Assembly: GCA_002404055.1 (NCBI GenBank)
Contig: DHIZ01000031.1
Span: 1 to 54,898, forward strand
DNA: 54,898 nt
Source: Chloroflexi bacterium UBA4733
GTDB taxonomy: Bacteria > Chloroflexota > UBA4733
Reading direction: 5' to 3'
How positions within the stretch are numbered: position 1 is the first letter of the stretch; each line of letters opens with the position of its first letter. The notes below the pieces were generated by a model. It was given only the letters and a program-made list of their open reading frames with translations. It had not been told where the DNA came from and did not search any database. Shown here piece after piece: positions 35,743 to 45,900 of this stretch. The translations under genes were made by a program, and so were the position numbers.

Positions 35743-36813
35743 TTACTGCCGAGCGAGCATAACCTCTTCGGTGGCTATGACGGGCAACCATTGCTCATCA
35801 TGCAAGCGCTGCCACGCCTTGCGAATATGCTCGGCCTTGAGCAATTCGCGCTTCCGCTCGCTCCAAGCGTGTACCCTGTCCACCGCCACCGCAGCATCCG
35901 CTGCCGCCGCCGAATCTTCTTGGGTCACCCAATGGACAGTCGCCAATAGTTCCATGCTATGCGGGGTCTCGAAACCCTCGATCAGTTGGCTAACCCGCGC
36001 TAGCGGCTGTTCCGCTTCAGGCGTCGTCGCGAGGAAGGCGCGGGCTGCCTCGCTCGCCTCAGGCAGCGGATAGATCGTGGCCTGCCGGCTCCGATCGCCA
36101 TAGCCACGAAGGTAGTGGCCTTCCATGCGTTGCATGACGTGATTGAGACTTTCAGCGTATGGTCCGTATGGTCCTTTCGCCCAATCCAAACGAAAGGGAA
36201 CGCCGGCAACCTGGAGAAAGTAAGCGAGCTTCTGAACTTCCAGGAGGGTGAGACGATAGCCAGGGATCCCGTACCGTTCCAGGATCAAGACGAGGACAGC
36301 ACGAGCCAGCGTCATCCGTGGCCTGCTCGTTGCCACGGGCATTTCTGTTGTCTCGGGCGCGCGGCCAGGGCCGAAAAGGATCACCTGGACATCGCTCAGG
36401 TCGGCAAACGCCGCCTCAATGCGCGGCTTGACATCCGGCCAATGCAGACCACCGTTGCCGCAGCCGAGCGCCGGTATGGCGATCGAATGGATGTCATACT
36501 GCCGCACCGTCTCAATCAGCGCCGTCAAGCCGGACTCGATGTCTTCCAGACGCGACCGGGCTTTCCAGTGCCGCTTCGTTGGAAAGTTGATGATGAACCT
36601 GGGGTTCAGCAGGCTCTCCGTCGGCACTACGAACATGTGGCCAGGCTGTACCTCATGGGCAGCACAGGCTTGAACATAACGGCGATAGTTCTCGGGGAAC
36701 GCCTGCTTGAACTGCAGCGCCACGCCTTTGCCCATGACGCCGACGCAATTGACAGTATTGACGAGCGCCTCGGCGTCGGCTGTGAGCAGATTGCCGTTTC
36801 CGCTTTCCATCAT
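35743..36813 (-). CDS. darG: DarG antitoxin: DNA ADP-ribosylglycohydrolase macrodomain plus toxin-binding domain
   Basis: 356 aa. The N-terminal about 150 residues are a macrodomain: ALVNTVNCVGVMGKGVALQF (NAD/ADP-ribose loop) and IPALGCGNGGLHW. This is the DarG type that removes ADP-ribose from thymidine in DNA. The C-terminal about 180 residues (VQKLAYFLQVAG, KGPYGPYAESLNHV) are the part that blocks the toxin; the GPYGPYAE block recalls SocA/DUF4065-like antitoxin folds (inference). GAGGGA precedes the ATG. Directly downstream of darT, same strand. A stand-alone paralogue of the macrodomain lies at 48201-48656. Confidence 0.9.
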   Translation of the reverse strand: MMESGNGNLLTADAEALVNTVNCVGVMGKGVALQFKQAFPENYRRYVQACAAHEVQPGHMFVVPTESLLNPRFIINFPTKRHWKARSRLEDIESGLTALIETVRQYDIHSIAIPALGCGNGGLHWPDVKPRIEAAFADLSDVQVILFGPGRAPETTEMPVATSRPRMTLARAVLVLILERYGIPGYRLTLLEVQKLAYFLQVAGVPFRLDWAKGPYGPYAESLNHVMQRMEGHYLRGYGDRSRQATIYPLPEASEAARAFLATTPEAEQPLARVSQLIEGFETPHSMELLATVHWVTQEDSAAAADAAVAVDRVHAWSERKRELLKAEHIRKAWQRLHDEQWLPVIATEEVMLARQ

Positions 36814-36923
36814 CCGATCCCTCGAACAAGTGTACTATATTCCTAACGCCATTACCACTCTACCGAAGGACGGTGATGCTGCACGGTATATCAAGCCATC
36901 CTCTCAGCCGCGTTGCCCGATGG

Positions 36924-37565
36924 TCAAAGTTGGTAGTACCAGTCCTGATGAACTCTGACCGGCGGCTGGTGCCGTTCCGTGCTCAGCAGACCGTTGACGA
37001 CGCGCTGCATCGTGGCATTGATTACACCGATTTCCAGGATCGCCGACCAGGGCAACACATGCCAGATAAGAAACTCCGCTTGCCGCCTGCGTCCGCTATC
37101 GCCATCACCATTCGCCCACGCCCACTGTCTCGCACGCATAATCGACCAGTCAACTCGGTCTAACGCATCAAGATCATCGAAGAAGTTGGTAAGCGACATG
37201 ATGCCGTGTCCATCAGTAAACGCAAACTGCAGTCCCATCGCCTGGACCTGTTGGGCGGTCGTTACCAGATGGATAACAGGAGCTTGACCACCATCATAGC
37301 CGACCACCTTGCCCCGACTAATCGAATACAACATTGGTGAGCGTGGTGCGAAGTAGAACGGGACATAGTCATGCAGCACACCGCCTGGTCCGTGTGTCAC
37401 GACGGTCCTCGCTCGGCGATCCTGAATGCGCGCATGCGCAATGTCAACGTAGTTGATTCCTGAAGGGCGCAGTGCCGAACAGCAGATCAACCCGCCACGA
37501 GTGATGATTGACGGGAGATTACCTGCGTGAGAAATGTGATAGATGGGCGTGGGTAGCGGGATCAC
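36924..37565 (-). CDS. darT: DarT toxin: DNA thymidine ADP-ribosyltransferase
   Basis: 213 aa, GTG start at 37565. YHISHAGNLPSIITRGGL is the characteristic N-terminal NAD-binding segment of DarT (DUF4433), an Arg in DRRART (residues 49-54) is the equivalent of the catalytic Arg, and E164 in RRRQAEFLI is the catalytic Glu. The enzyme attaches ADP-ribose from NAD+ to thymidine in a sequence motif of single-stranded DNA, blocking replication; DarTG pairs act against phages by abortive infection. All key residues are present, so the pair should be active. Macrodomain-type partner points to the DarTG2 class. Confidence 0.92.
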   Translation of the reverse strand: MIPLPTPIYHISHAGNLPSIITRGGLICCSALRPSGINYVDIAHARIQDRRARTVVTHGPGGVLHDYVPFYFAPRSPMLYSISRGKVVGYDGGQAPVIHLVTTAQQVQAMGLQFAFTDGHGIMSLTNFFDDLDALDRVDWSIMRARQWAWANGDGDSGRRRQAEFLIWHVLPWSAILEIGVINATMQRVVNGLLSTERHQPPVRVHQDWYYQL

Positions 37566-37630
37566 GGCTTCCGTCGGCTTTCAGCTACCAGAGCGTCGCG
37601 AGAATGGGCGCTGTCCTACTCGCCATGGTA

Positions 37631-37648
37631 CCGCGACCGCAGTCGCGG
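37631..37648. terminator. GC-rich hairpin between nuclease gene and darT
   Basis: CCGCGAC and GTCGCGG pair perfectly (37631-37637 with 37642-37648) around a CGCA loop, downstream of the nuclease stop on the minus strand. No T run follows, so intrinsic termination is doubtful; it may separate the two transcription units. Confidence 0.3.
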
Positions 37649-37700
37649 CCCGGTACTCCAGATGCAAACTCCGTTCGATTGCTGATCGCTAATTTGCGTC

Positions 37701-38345
37701 TCACCCTTTGGCTGCCATGAACAGATGATGAATGCTGAAGGGAACCGCCTCGTGTGCGCGGTTGTGCCGTGTCTCGCGGGCGCGAGCATCCCCTGGCAGC
37801 GCCGTGGAAGGAAGAAACGCTTCGGGCGCAGCCATGCGCAGCGCAGTGGCCTGCCGTCGGATGTTCCCTTCGACGTTGGTCATCGCCTGGGAGATGTTGC
37901 CGTCAAGCACGTAGCCAACCATCCCGCCATGGCGCACTGCCTTGGCGTACCGACCCGTGACAAATCGCAGCATACCGAACTTGACATATTCCGCCGTATA
38001 TGGATGGCGTACACCATCCCGGATCACATTGAGCCGCTTACCTTCCAAACAGAAATAGGCGCCTTCTGATTCTCCAGATAGATTGAAGACAATGTCCATG
38101 ACGCCGAGGTCTCCTTCTACCTGAGGTTCTATTTCGACCTGCTGATAGTGGATTTGGAACGGCAGTATCCGAGCAGCATGATTCATCCGGAGCGCTCGAC
38201 ACAGCGCAATCGTGATTTTGTCTTCGAACTCGTCCGACGATGGGGAGAGCATTCCCTCCCAGGTTGCGATGACCAAAGTCAGGATGTCGGACACGAAAGG
38301 GCCAATCACATCCTGCCACTCGTTCGATGAGCCGACTATCGTCAC
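37701..38345 (-). CDS. Small PD-(D/E)XK-like nuclease, second copy
   Basis: 214 aa. GTG start overlaps the methylase stop by 4 bp (GTGA), so it is co-translated. VMDIVFNL (D near 83) and YFCLEGKRL (E-x-K near 100) give the same D...ExK spacing as the copy at 4169-4855; shared surroundings include GMLRFVTGRYAKAVRHGGMVGYVLDG. The repeated pairing with an adenine methylase is the best evidence that the two proteins work together. Catalytic motifs are intact although the methylase gene is interrupted. Confidence 0.68.
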   Translation of the reverse strand: MTIVGSSNEWQDVIGPFVSDILTLVIATWEGMLSPSSDEFEDKITIALCRALRMNHAARILPFQIHYQQVEIEPQVEGDLGVMDIVFNLSGESEGAYFCLEGKRLNVIRDGVRHPYTAEYVKFGMLRFVTGRYAKAVRHGGMVGYVLDGNISQAMTNVEGNIRRQATALRMAAPEAFLPSTALPGDARARETRHNRAHEAVPFSIHHLFMAAKG

Positions 38346-41011
38346 GCGAGACTCTGTGGCGGGTGCATGAGGATACTGCCGGCAATCTCGTCGGCGTCAT
38401 TCAAGGCGGCGGTCTGTGTCCAGAACCGTTGGCCGATGGGCTTCATCAGATAAAGACGATCTCCGTCAAAAATCTTGATGCCGCGGATGATCTCGACCAT
38501 GTTGATCTTCTGTGATGTAACCTGGCGGAGGTGCTCAAGTACAACCAAGAGATCTCCGAGGTCCTCCAGGTGCATGGATGTTAGTTCGCCGCGACGAGTC
38601 TTTTGCAGTACGACGAGGCCAAGCCCGATGTTCATGGAGGCTGTCGCGCTGCCTTGCACGACGAACGCACTACCCTTAGCCCACCCGTTCAGGGTGTCGC
38701 ACAGTCGACGTATGTAATCGTTTCGCTGATCCGCCTTACTCGGCGTGATGGTAGGTACGTGCTGTCGGTTCCTGGATGGTCGGGTGCTGGGAACGATGAC
38801 GCGAATCGTGTCATCAACAAGGACTTTCTCGGTCGGCAGAACGTCGAAATACTCGTCCACCAGGTTCCGTGCAGCAGCGTCGGCGCTCTGCACAATACCC
38901 TTACGATTAGTGAAGTCGTCGTCGGCCTTCGCTGCCGCCGACGTCACAATCTGGGCAACCTTGTTGACGCAGTCCCAGGCGTGCGCGGAGTTTGGCATTG
39001 CGTCTGGTAGTGGAAATGGCAGTCGGAGTAGTTCCTCTACATGAACCTTTTGCCGGCTTATGCCCCAATTGGAAGAGGTATGAAAAAGAAAATACCTCGC
39101 GAGCGGCGAACGAAGGTACGCGGCGAGGAAGATAAGCAGGCTCCGGTCCTCAATAGGAGCGCTAATCCCGCGGAGAGCGTGTCGGAACGAGACGTCGAAG
39201 TCGGCGAAGGCTACACTATTAAATCCAGTCGAAACGATGACGTGCGGAAATCGGAATATATCTGTGCCCTTGTTTGACCTGCTTCTTACGAGAACTTCCT
39301 GTGTAGGTAGTCGGTTGCAGTCATTGGGAAGCAAGAATAACTTTATGGCGGAGGACTTTGCCTCAATAAAGTGATGTGACGGTAGTTGAATCGTCCGTGC
39401 CATCGCCGGGTCGTCGTTTGGTCCCACTGGCTGGAATCCCTCAGCTATAAGCCAGGACTTTTCCGGCGCTGTCTCTGTCGTCTGCCGAATATGATCACGT
39501 AGACGGGAATAGAGTACGAGTCGGTCAATCAACCGACGGTCTCGGGCTGTAGCCCAGTATCGTTGCTTCCATATTTGGGGGGCATCCGGCCCTTGCAAGT
39601 CGTCAAGCACCGTGCTCACACTGAACGTGCAACGATCGTCTGGCATAACGGCGACAACGTCCGCCCGGGTTGCCATCCAGTCCACTTTTGGCGCCCAGTA
39701 TTCAAGGGCATGTCGCAGGTCGTTCGGCGGGTTGTTCCGGTAGGTGAGCACAATCGCTGGATGGCGGGCCTCCTCGAATAGAAAGTTTTGGTAATCTGCG
39801 AGGTTGAGTACGTGATCTACGGCGTGGCGCCTGAATAGGTTCCGTTGAAAGTCTAGTGCGGTTGTGCTGTGATTGAACAGTGTGCCGTGCGGAAGGATAA
39901 GACAAATTCTCCCACTGTCCGCGACGTGATGCGCCGCTTTCCAAACGAACGACGCTGCGATCTGCTTGTCCGGGATGGGGTATGGATGAGCGGGCTGGGC
40001 GCACCACAGGGCGGCGGGCGTGCCAGTCGCTGCAGTGCTCCCCCACGGCGGGTTACCGATGACCAGATCGGCATCCATGGGGTACCCGGCGTCATCAGCG
40101 AAGAAATCACCGCACCGGATGTTGCCTTCAATCTCTGAGTCCGCGGTGTTTCCCGAGTAGTGGACGAGCCGCGGTAACTTATGGCCATTCCGCTGCAGTT
40201 CCTGAATATCCCGAGGCGTGAGCTGAGCCAGGTACGCGAGGTACAGGCTGAACGCGGTGATCCTGCACGCCGTGGGATTGATATCTACGCCGTAGAGACC
40301 GCCACAAAGGACCTCCCGTAATTCTCGCGCTCGGCGGTCATTGCCGGCCGTCGGGTTCGCCCGCTTCCACTCCTCAGCCATGCGGTTAAACAGGCCGACC
40401 AAAAAGATGCCTGACCCACAGGCGGGATCGAAATAGTGGCGGCCGAGCAACGACGGGGATTCGGCGAGCGCCACGTCGAGAACAAGTTCAGCGAGGAACC
40501 GTGGCGTGTAGAACGCGCCTTGCTGCTTCTCGGCGCCTTTCAGGAACCGCTCGTAGATCGCGCTAATCACCTCAACCGGGACCACCGCGAAGTTGTAGGG
40601 CCAGAACGCGCCCTGACCGGTCACCACATTCGTCGCCTGAAAAAACCTGTCGAGGGTATCGAGAACCGCGGGAGACACCAATTGGGCTTCCACGTCAAGA
40701 TCATCGCTGAACAGGTCGCCGTTGAAATCGTCGCCCAGCTTCTGGAAGAGATCGTAGAGATACTGCTTTGCCTTGGTTCTTGGTTGCAAGCGCAGCACGT
40801 CCCGCAGGTGCTGTGCCCCCGGCAAGCCAAGGGCTTCCAGATAGCTCTGGCCGATTACCTCACGGTCGAAGAGGTAGCATACGAAGACAAGCCGACAGAG
40901 TAGCGCGTCTAGCACGTCGGCGGTGCCAGCAGAAGTGGCGAGGAGTGCTCCCCGAGTCGCCTCCAGGTTCTCGAGCAAAACTCGATCGACACGATGAGCC
41001 GGATCAAACAA
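38342..41011 (-). pseudogene. Adenine methyltransferase, second copy: main part after an in-frame stop
   Basis: 889 codons from TTG 41011. GAFYTPRFLAELVLD, motif I DPACGSGIFL (around 199) and NPPWGS (around 320) mark an N6-adenine methylase, with a C-terminal recognition region (YLRSPLARYFLFHTSS). The same frame continues upstream without a gap through 41071 (ALREFLPAVQSGDYF...) until a TAA at 41072-41074, beyond which the N-terminal 131 codons continue in the same frame. Compared with the intact 981-aa paralogue, the stop falls inside the N-terminal domain. Either a point mutation, a sequencing error, or translation restarts at 41011 to give a shorter enzyme that still has all SAM motifs. 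Confidence 0.7.
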
Positions 41012-41071
41012 TGCCGCATGTTGCCGGAAATAGTCGCCGGATTGGACGGCCGGTAGGAACTCGCGAAGCGC

Positions 41072-41467
41072 TTACGAAGCTCGCTGCAGAGTTTCCACCA
41101 AGCTGAGCATGGGAACACCGGATTGCCTGCTCGGTAGCCTTGGCTTACTGAGACTCGAATAGACATGGACCTGATCCGGCGCGACGAGCACGAGCACTGC
41201 TGCCCCACCGTAGTTCCAAAAGGTGCTATGAAGTTTCGCAACTTCCGCTGTCTCGATGCGCTCAACCCGTTTGAAATAGACGAGCGGGGTAGTTTCACTG
41301 CAGAGGACGCCGTCGAGCGTCAGCAGTTCAAAGGCACGGCGCACGACATAGCTCTGCGAGGCGTCTACCCCAGGCGTATTCAAGTCCGAGGGGCTGGCGA
41401 AGAACCCCTTTGCTTCGTCCGAGACGATGCCGAATTCACTTCGCCAGTCGTTCATTGCAACGCTCAT
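41072..41467 (-). pseudogene. N-terminal part of the interrupted second methylase
   Basis: 131 codons ending at TAA 41072. Contains PLVYFKRVERI and AVLVLVAPDQVHVY, which match PVVYFKGL and LFIAVLPQEVRVY of the intact copy at 5000-7945, in the same order. It is in the same frame as the main part: the distance from 41467 to 41011 is divisible by three. If translated alone it would be a useless fragment. Confidence 0.7.
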
Positions 41468-41689
41468 GGCAGATCTCCGGCATCCTAGCTCACCAGCACA
41501 ACGTCAAGAGCCGATTCTTTCGCCTAGACTATTACACCCTGCTCGTACAAACGTCAAACGACGGGTGCTGCAGCCGCCGATGGTCACGCCGCTCCTAGAT
41601 CCTTCGCGACCGAACGTACAAGTACATGCTTCACACGTACATATAGAGGGGAGCGTGATCCGTGGCCAAGTGATCCGAGAGGAACGACC

Positions 41690-42052
41690 GTGGGCCGTGT
41701 GGTGACGATCGAAATATCGGAAGCGGCGGCGCGCCGTGCTCAGGAGACTGCCGTCAAGAGCGACCGTCGGGTCGAGGACGTCCTCGCGGAGTGGCTTGAT
41801 CGCATGGCTGTCGATCCACCGGTCGAAACACTGCCCAACGACCAGATCCTTGCCCTCTGTCGGCCGGAATTAGCGGAGAGCTGGCAAGACGAATTGGGCG
41901 AACTACTGGCCCGCAATCGGGAGGGCATATTGACAACCCTGGAGCAGGCTCACTTCCACGAACTGATGCATGTCTACCGCCGTGGGCTGGTGCGTAAAGC
42001 CCAGGCTTTTCAGGTGGCCGTCGCACGCGAACTGATCCCGTCCCTCGGCTGA
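41690..42052 (+). CDS. Small antitoxin-like (ribbon-helix-helix type) protein
   Basis: 120 aa, GTG start with AGAGGAA six bases upstream. The N-terminus VVTIEISEAAARRAQETAV has the beta-strand-plus-helix shape of ribbon-helix-helix DNA-binding antitoxins; the rest is helical (EDVLAEWLDRM, FHELMHVYRRGLVRKA). In related loci such genes precede an HNH nuclease gene, and only the tail of one remains here. Confidence 0.6.
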   Translation: MGRVVTIEISEAAARRAQETAVKSDRRVEDVLAEWLDRMAVDPPVETLPNDQILALCRPELAESWQDELGELLARNREGILTTLEQAHFHELMHVYRRGLVRKAQAFQVAVARELIPSLG

Positions 42053-42201
42053 ACGGTGGCGCCGCGCCTGAGAATACCTTTGTCGGTCTCACGCCAGTCG
42101 GACCAGCCACCGTCGAAGCACTGCATCTGAGCACCGATCCCGATGCGTTGATCGTTCGCAGCTACTGGATTGCTGCTGGGCGGCACCCGCCGCAAGAGTA
42201 A
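42052..42201 (+). pseudogene. C-terminal relic of an HNH endonuclease
   Basis: 49 codons in frame with the last base of the previous stop read NTFVGLTPVGPATVEALHL and end RHPPQE. This matches, as I remember it, the conserved tail of small bacterial HNH endonucleases (VGLTPTGRATV.AL...). The HNH catalytic part itself is absent. Confidence 0.5.
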
Positions 42202-42214
42202 CAAGGACGACGGG

Positions 42215-42913
42215 TCAAGCGTAATCCCCACCCTGCTCATCCAGCCAGCGCTTTCGCTCGGCATAGTCCGGCATCGCCAGGTCGACGCGCTTCCAGAAGG
42301 CGTCGTCATGGTGGGGGACGGCGAGGTGTACCAATTCATGGATGACGACATAGTCGATGATGCGCGGGGGCAGGGCCAGGGTGCGCCAGTGGAAGTGCAG
42401 GCGGCCGGTTGGACTGCAGGAGCCCCAGCGGTAGCCGAGTTCTTTGACTGCAACGCAGCGCGGCGTGACGGCGATGCGGTCGGCGTACAGGGCCACACGG
42501 CGGGTGATCCAGGGCTGCCCGTGCGCAACGTACCAGCGGGTCATGTGCTGCTGGCCACACGGCGCCGCATCGCGCCGGAGCAGGAAGCGCCCCTGGTACA
42601 GGCGCAACGGTGGTTCAGCAGGTGTCCCGGCCACGAGCAGCAGGCGGTAGCTACGTCCCAGGTAGCCGAAGCCCTCGCCATTGACGAACTCCTTCGGGCG
42701 TACCGGCCGCCGCAGCAGCTCTCGCTCCGCGAGCCTGGTGTAGACCCAGAGCAATTTCGCACGCGCGGTCTCGGCTATGCTGTCCAGCGAACAGTCGACA
42801 GGGGCGGAGAGGATGAGCGTCCCGTCGCGGTCGAGGGTGATGCCGAGGGTGGTGCGACGGGTACTGCGGCGAACGGTAAAGGCGAGATCGCCCAGGGCCA
42901 GTGTCTCCGTCAC
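42215..42913 (-). CDS. YgjP/M48-type metallopeptidase attached to type I restriction locus
   Basis: 232 aa. VIHELVHLAVPHHDDAFW is the HExxH zinc site with its third ligand helix (SprT/YgjP-like). GTG start overlaps the hsdR stop (GTGA). Such proteases often follow hsdR in bacterial genomes; the reason is unknown (a protein quality or DNA-protein crosslink role has been proposed for relatives). Confidence 0.8.
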   Translation of the reverse strand: MTETLALGDLAFTVRRSTRRTTLGITLDRDGTLILSAPVDCSLDSIAETARAKLLWVYTRLAERELLRRPVRPKEFVNGEGFGYLGRSYRLLLVAGTPAEPPLRLYQGRFLLRRDAAPCGQQHMTRWYVAHGQPWITRRVALYADRIAVTPRCVAVKELGYRWGSCSPTGRLHFHWRTLALPPRIIDYVVIHELVHLAVPHHDDAFWKRVDLAMPDYAERKRWLDEQGGDYA

Positions 42914-45900
42914 GCCAGCAGCCGCGTGTGCAGCGCACGGGCCAGGTCCACCAGTTGGTCCGCTACCGCCTGTTGGCGCGCAAAGGGGATATACGTTCTT
43001 GTGTCGAGAAACTGCACGAGCCAGCCCCGCAGCACCTGCTGGGCATGGACGCTGCGCCAGAAATCGACCAGGGCAATCTCCTGCCGGATATGCTCAACCA
43101 TCTCGACGGTCAGGGCGGCCAACGCCGCCAGGGTCGTCGGCACAGAGCCAACGGGCAGCATCTGCTCGTCCAGCAGAAGCCGCAGGAAGGGGGCCTGCGT
43201 GCGCGCATCCAGCCCGTTCGTCGCCGGCTCCGGCCCGGAGCGTACCTCGTCCGAGAACCGGCGCAGGGCGGCGACCAACTCCTCCCAGTTGTCGGCGAAC
43301 TGCTGCAGAATCGCTGCCAGCCTTTCGCTGAGCTTGCGGTAATAGGCCGGGTCTTCGGCAAAGTGGCTGTCGATGTGGTGGCGCGCCGCGAACTCCATCT
43401 CCGATGCCCTGGCCCGGTTGGAGGTGTGCGCCTCGACCACGCCGGCGAAGTTGGCGTCGAGAATGGAGATCGGCGGAATCTTGGGGTCGATCCCCTGCGC
43501 CACGATGTACTGGTCGATCAGCGCCCGCACTTTCGGCTCGGCACCGACGAGGTTGAGTTGCTCGTCGCGGTAGAGGTTCGCCGCCGACTTGTTGATGTAG
43601 CCGAGCAGCCTGGCGTCGCGGATGTAGGGCAGCGCCTCGGGACGCGGCAGCACGATGTCGAGACTCTCCAGGAACTGCTTCAGCTTGACGACGAACTCCG
43701 CCCGCCCGCGCAGGTCGCGTAGCAGGTCGATACAGGGGTTCACCGGTTCCAGACCGGCCAACCCACGATCGCGAAAGACCTGCACCACCCGTTGGTGGCG
43801 GTCACGCAACTGGGGCAGTTCGTCGTCCAGGCGTGTCAACGCGCCCTGGACTTCATCGGCGCTGTAGGCGGCCAGCGCCTCCTTCAGGTGCCAGGCGATG
43901 CCGAAATAGTCGACCACCAGCCCGTGCGACTTGTTGGCGGCCGGCCGGTTGACGCGGGCGATGGCCTGCAGCAGCTCGTGACTCTGCATGAAGCGATCGA
44001 GGTAGATCACCTGCTCGACGGGGGCGTCGAAGCCGGTGAGGAGCATGCTCTTGACGCAGAGGAAGGCCAGTGGGTCCTGCTGCTCTGAGCGGGAGGCGCC
44101 CAGTGGACGCTTGAAGCGGGCGATGCGGGCATCGGTCAGCCCCTTGTCGGTCCAGGTGTGCCAGGCAGGATCGTCGTTGTGGCTGCCGGCGGAGATGACG
44201 ACGCCAAACTCCAGGCGCCGCAGCAGGTCCAGATGGGCGTGCGCGCGGACGAGGAACTGCGTCTCGGCATCGTAGCGCAGGAGCTCATCGTCCGGCAGGG
44301 TCAACAGCGCCAGGTCGAGCCGTTCCACCGCCGCCACGATCTCGTTGCGGGCCTTGAGCAGCGCCGCCTGGTAGCGCACGGCCGCCAGGCGGCTGGTGGC
44401 GACGACCTGCGCTTTGAGCCCGTTGGGCAGCACTGTATCGACATAATGCCGCAGCATGTTGGCAGCTTTGGCGGCGATCAGCTTCGGCGCTTCCAGCACA
44501 TCGCCGGCGGTGGCGTACTTGCGCTTGATCGCTTCGATCTCGTTTGGTGTCCGCTCCCGAAACATGTCCTCGAAGAGCTGGTCGAGGCTTTGCCCATCGA
44601 CCACCGTTCCCGGTGCGGTACGGCCCTCGTAGCGGATGGCGACGGTCGCGCCGTCGGCCTCCGACTGCTGGATGGTGTAGCGGTCGATGAAGTCACCGAA
44701 GATGTCGCGCGTCTTCTTGGCGTCACCCATGAGGATCGGCGTGCCGGTGAAGCCGATGCGGGCGCAGTTCGGCAGCGCGTGCAGCAGGCCGGCGTGGAGC
44801 GTATTGTTCTGCGAACGGTGCGCCTCGTCCACCAGCACCAGAATCTCCGTCGACTCGTTCAAGAGGGGGTAGTCAGGCTCCGCCGCCGGCAGCCGCAATA
44901 CCTGCCCGCCGGTGGCGTACTCGCCCGGCGTCTCCGCGACCTCGCGCATCTGGCCTTCCGCCGGACGCCGTTCCAACTCCAGCACCGTAACCTCGTCATC
45001 CGGCGCGCGATACTTCTGGATGGTGGCGAAGACCAGGTCCGGTCCGTCTTCGCGTAGGATCGTTTGCAGATCGGTGGCGCTCCGAGCGCGGCGCACGGTC
45101 TCGTTGGTCAAGGTAGCGGTGCCGCTGAGCTGCTGCTCCAGGTCGGTGCGGTCGGTGACGATCACCACCTTGAAGCGGCGCAGCCCCGGCACTGTGCGCA
45201 TCTTGCGGATCAGGAAGACCATGGTGAGACTCTTGCCGGAGCCCTGGGTGTGCCAGATGATGCCGCCGCGCTGATCCTCCAGCCCGTGCTGGGCCTTCGT
45301 CTGCCCGTGCAGCAAACGCCGCACGGCTTCCTGCACTGCCCGAAACTGCTGGTAGCGGGCGACGATCTTCACAGTTTTGCCGCCGGCCTGACTGAAAAGG
45401 GTGAAGTTGCGCACGATATCCAGCAGGTGGGCGGGACGCAGCATGCCGGCGACGAGCGTCTGCTGGCTGCTGAGGTGGTCCACACCCAGCTCCTGCGCCA
45501 CCTGCGCCATCGGCACGGGGCTGGTATCCTTCCACTCCAGGTAGTGCTCGTAGGAAGCGCCGATGGTCCCCACATGCGCCTGGTGGAAGCAGGTTGCCAC
45601 CAGGAACTGGTTGTAGTGGAAGAGTTGCTCCGCGCCCTCCTCGGCGGTGACCCAGCCGCGCCGGTTGGTGTAGCGCAGCAACTGCGTGATGCCGGCCTCG
45701 ATAGGGTCGGTCGCTGCCGGACTCTTGGCCTCGATCACGACCAGCGGGATGCCGTTCACGAACAGCACGAGATCGGGGATGATTGTGCGCTGGCCGCCCG
45801 GCCCATCGACGCGGAACTGGTTGACGACCAGGAAATCGTTGCGTTCCGGCCGGACAAAGTCGATGAAGCGAGCCGTCTGCTCCTTACCGTCGTGGCGCAG

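Noticed and set aside
41072..41074. Programmed stop-codon readthrough in the methylase
   Set aside because: No stimulatory hairpin or conserved context was seen, and nearby relics make simple mutation or error more likely.
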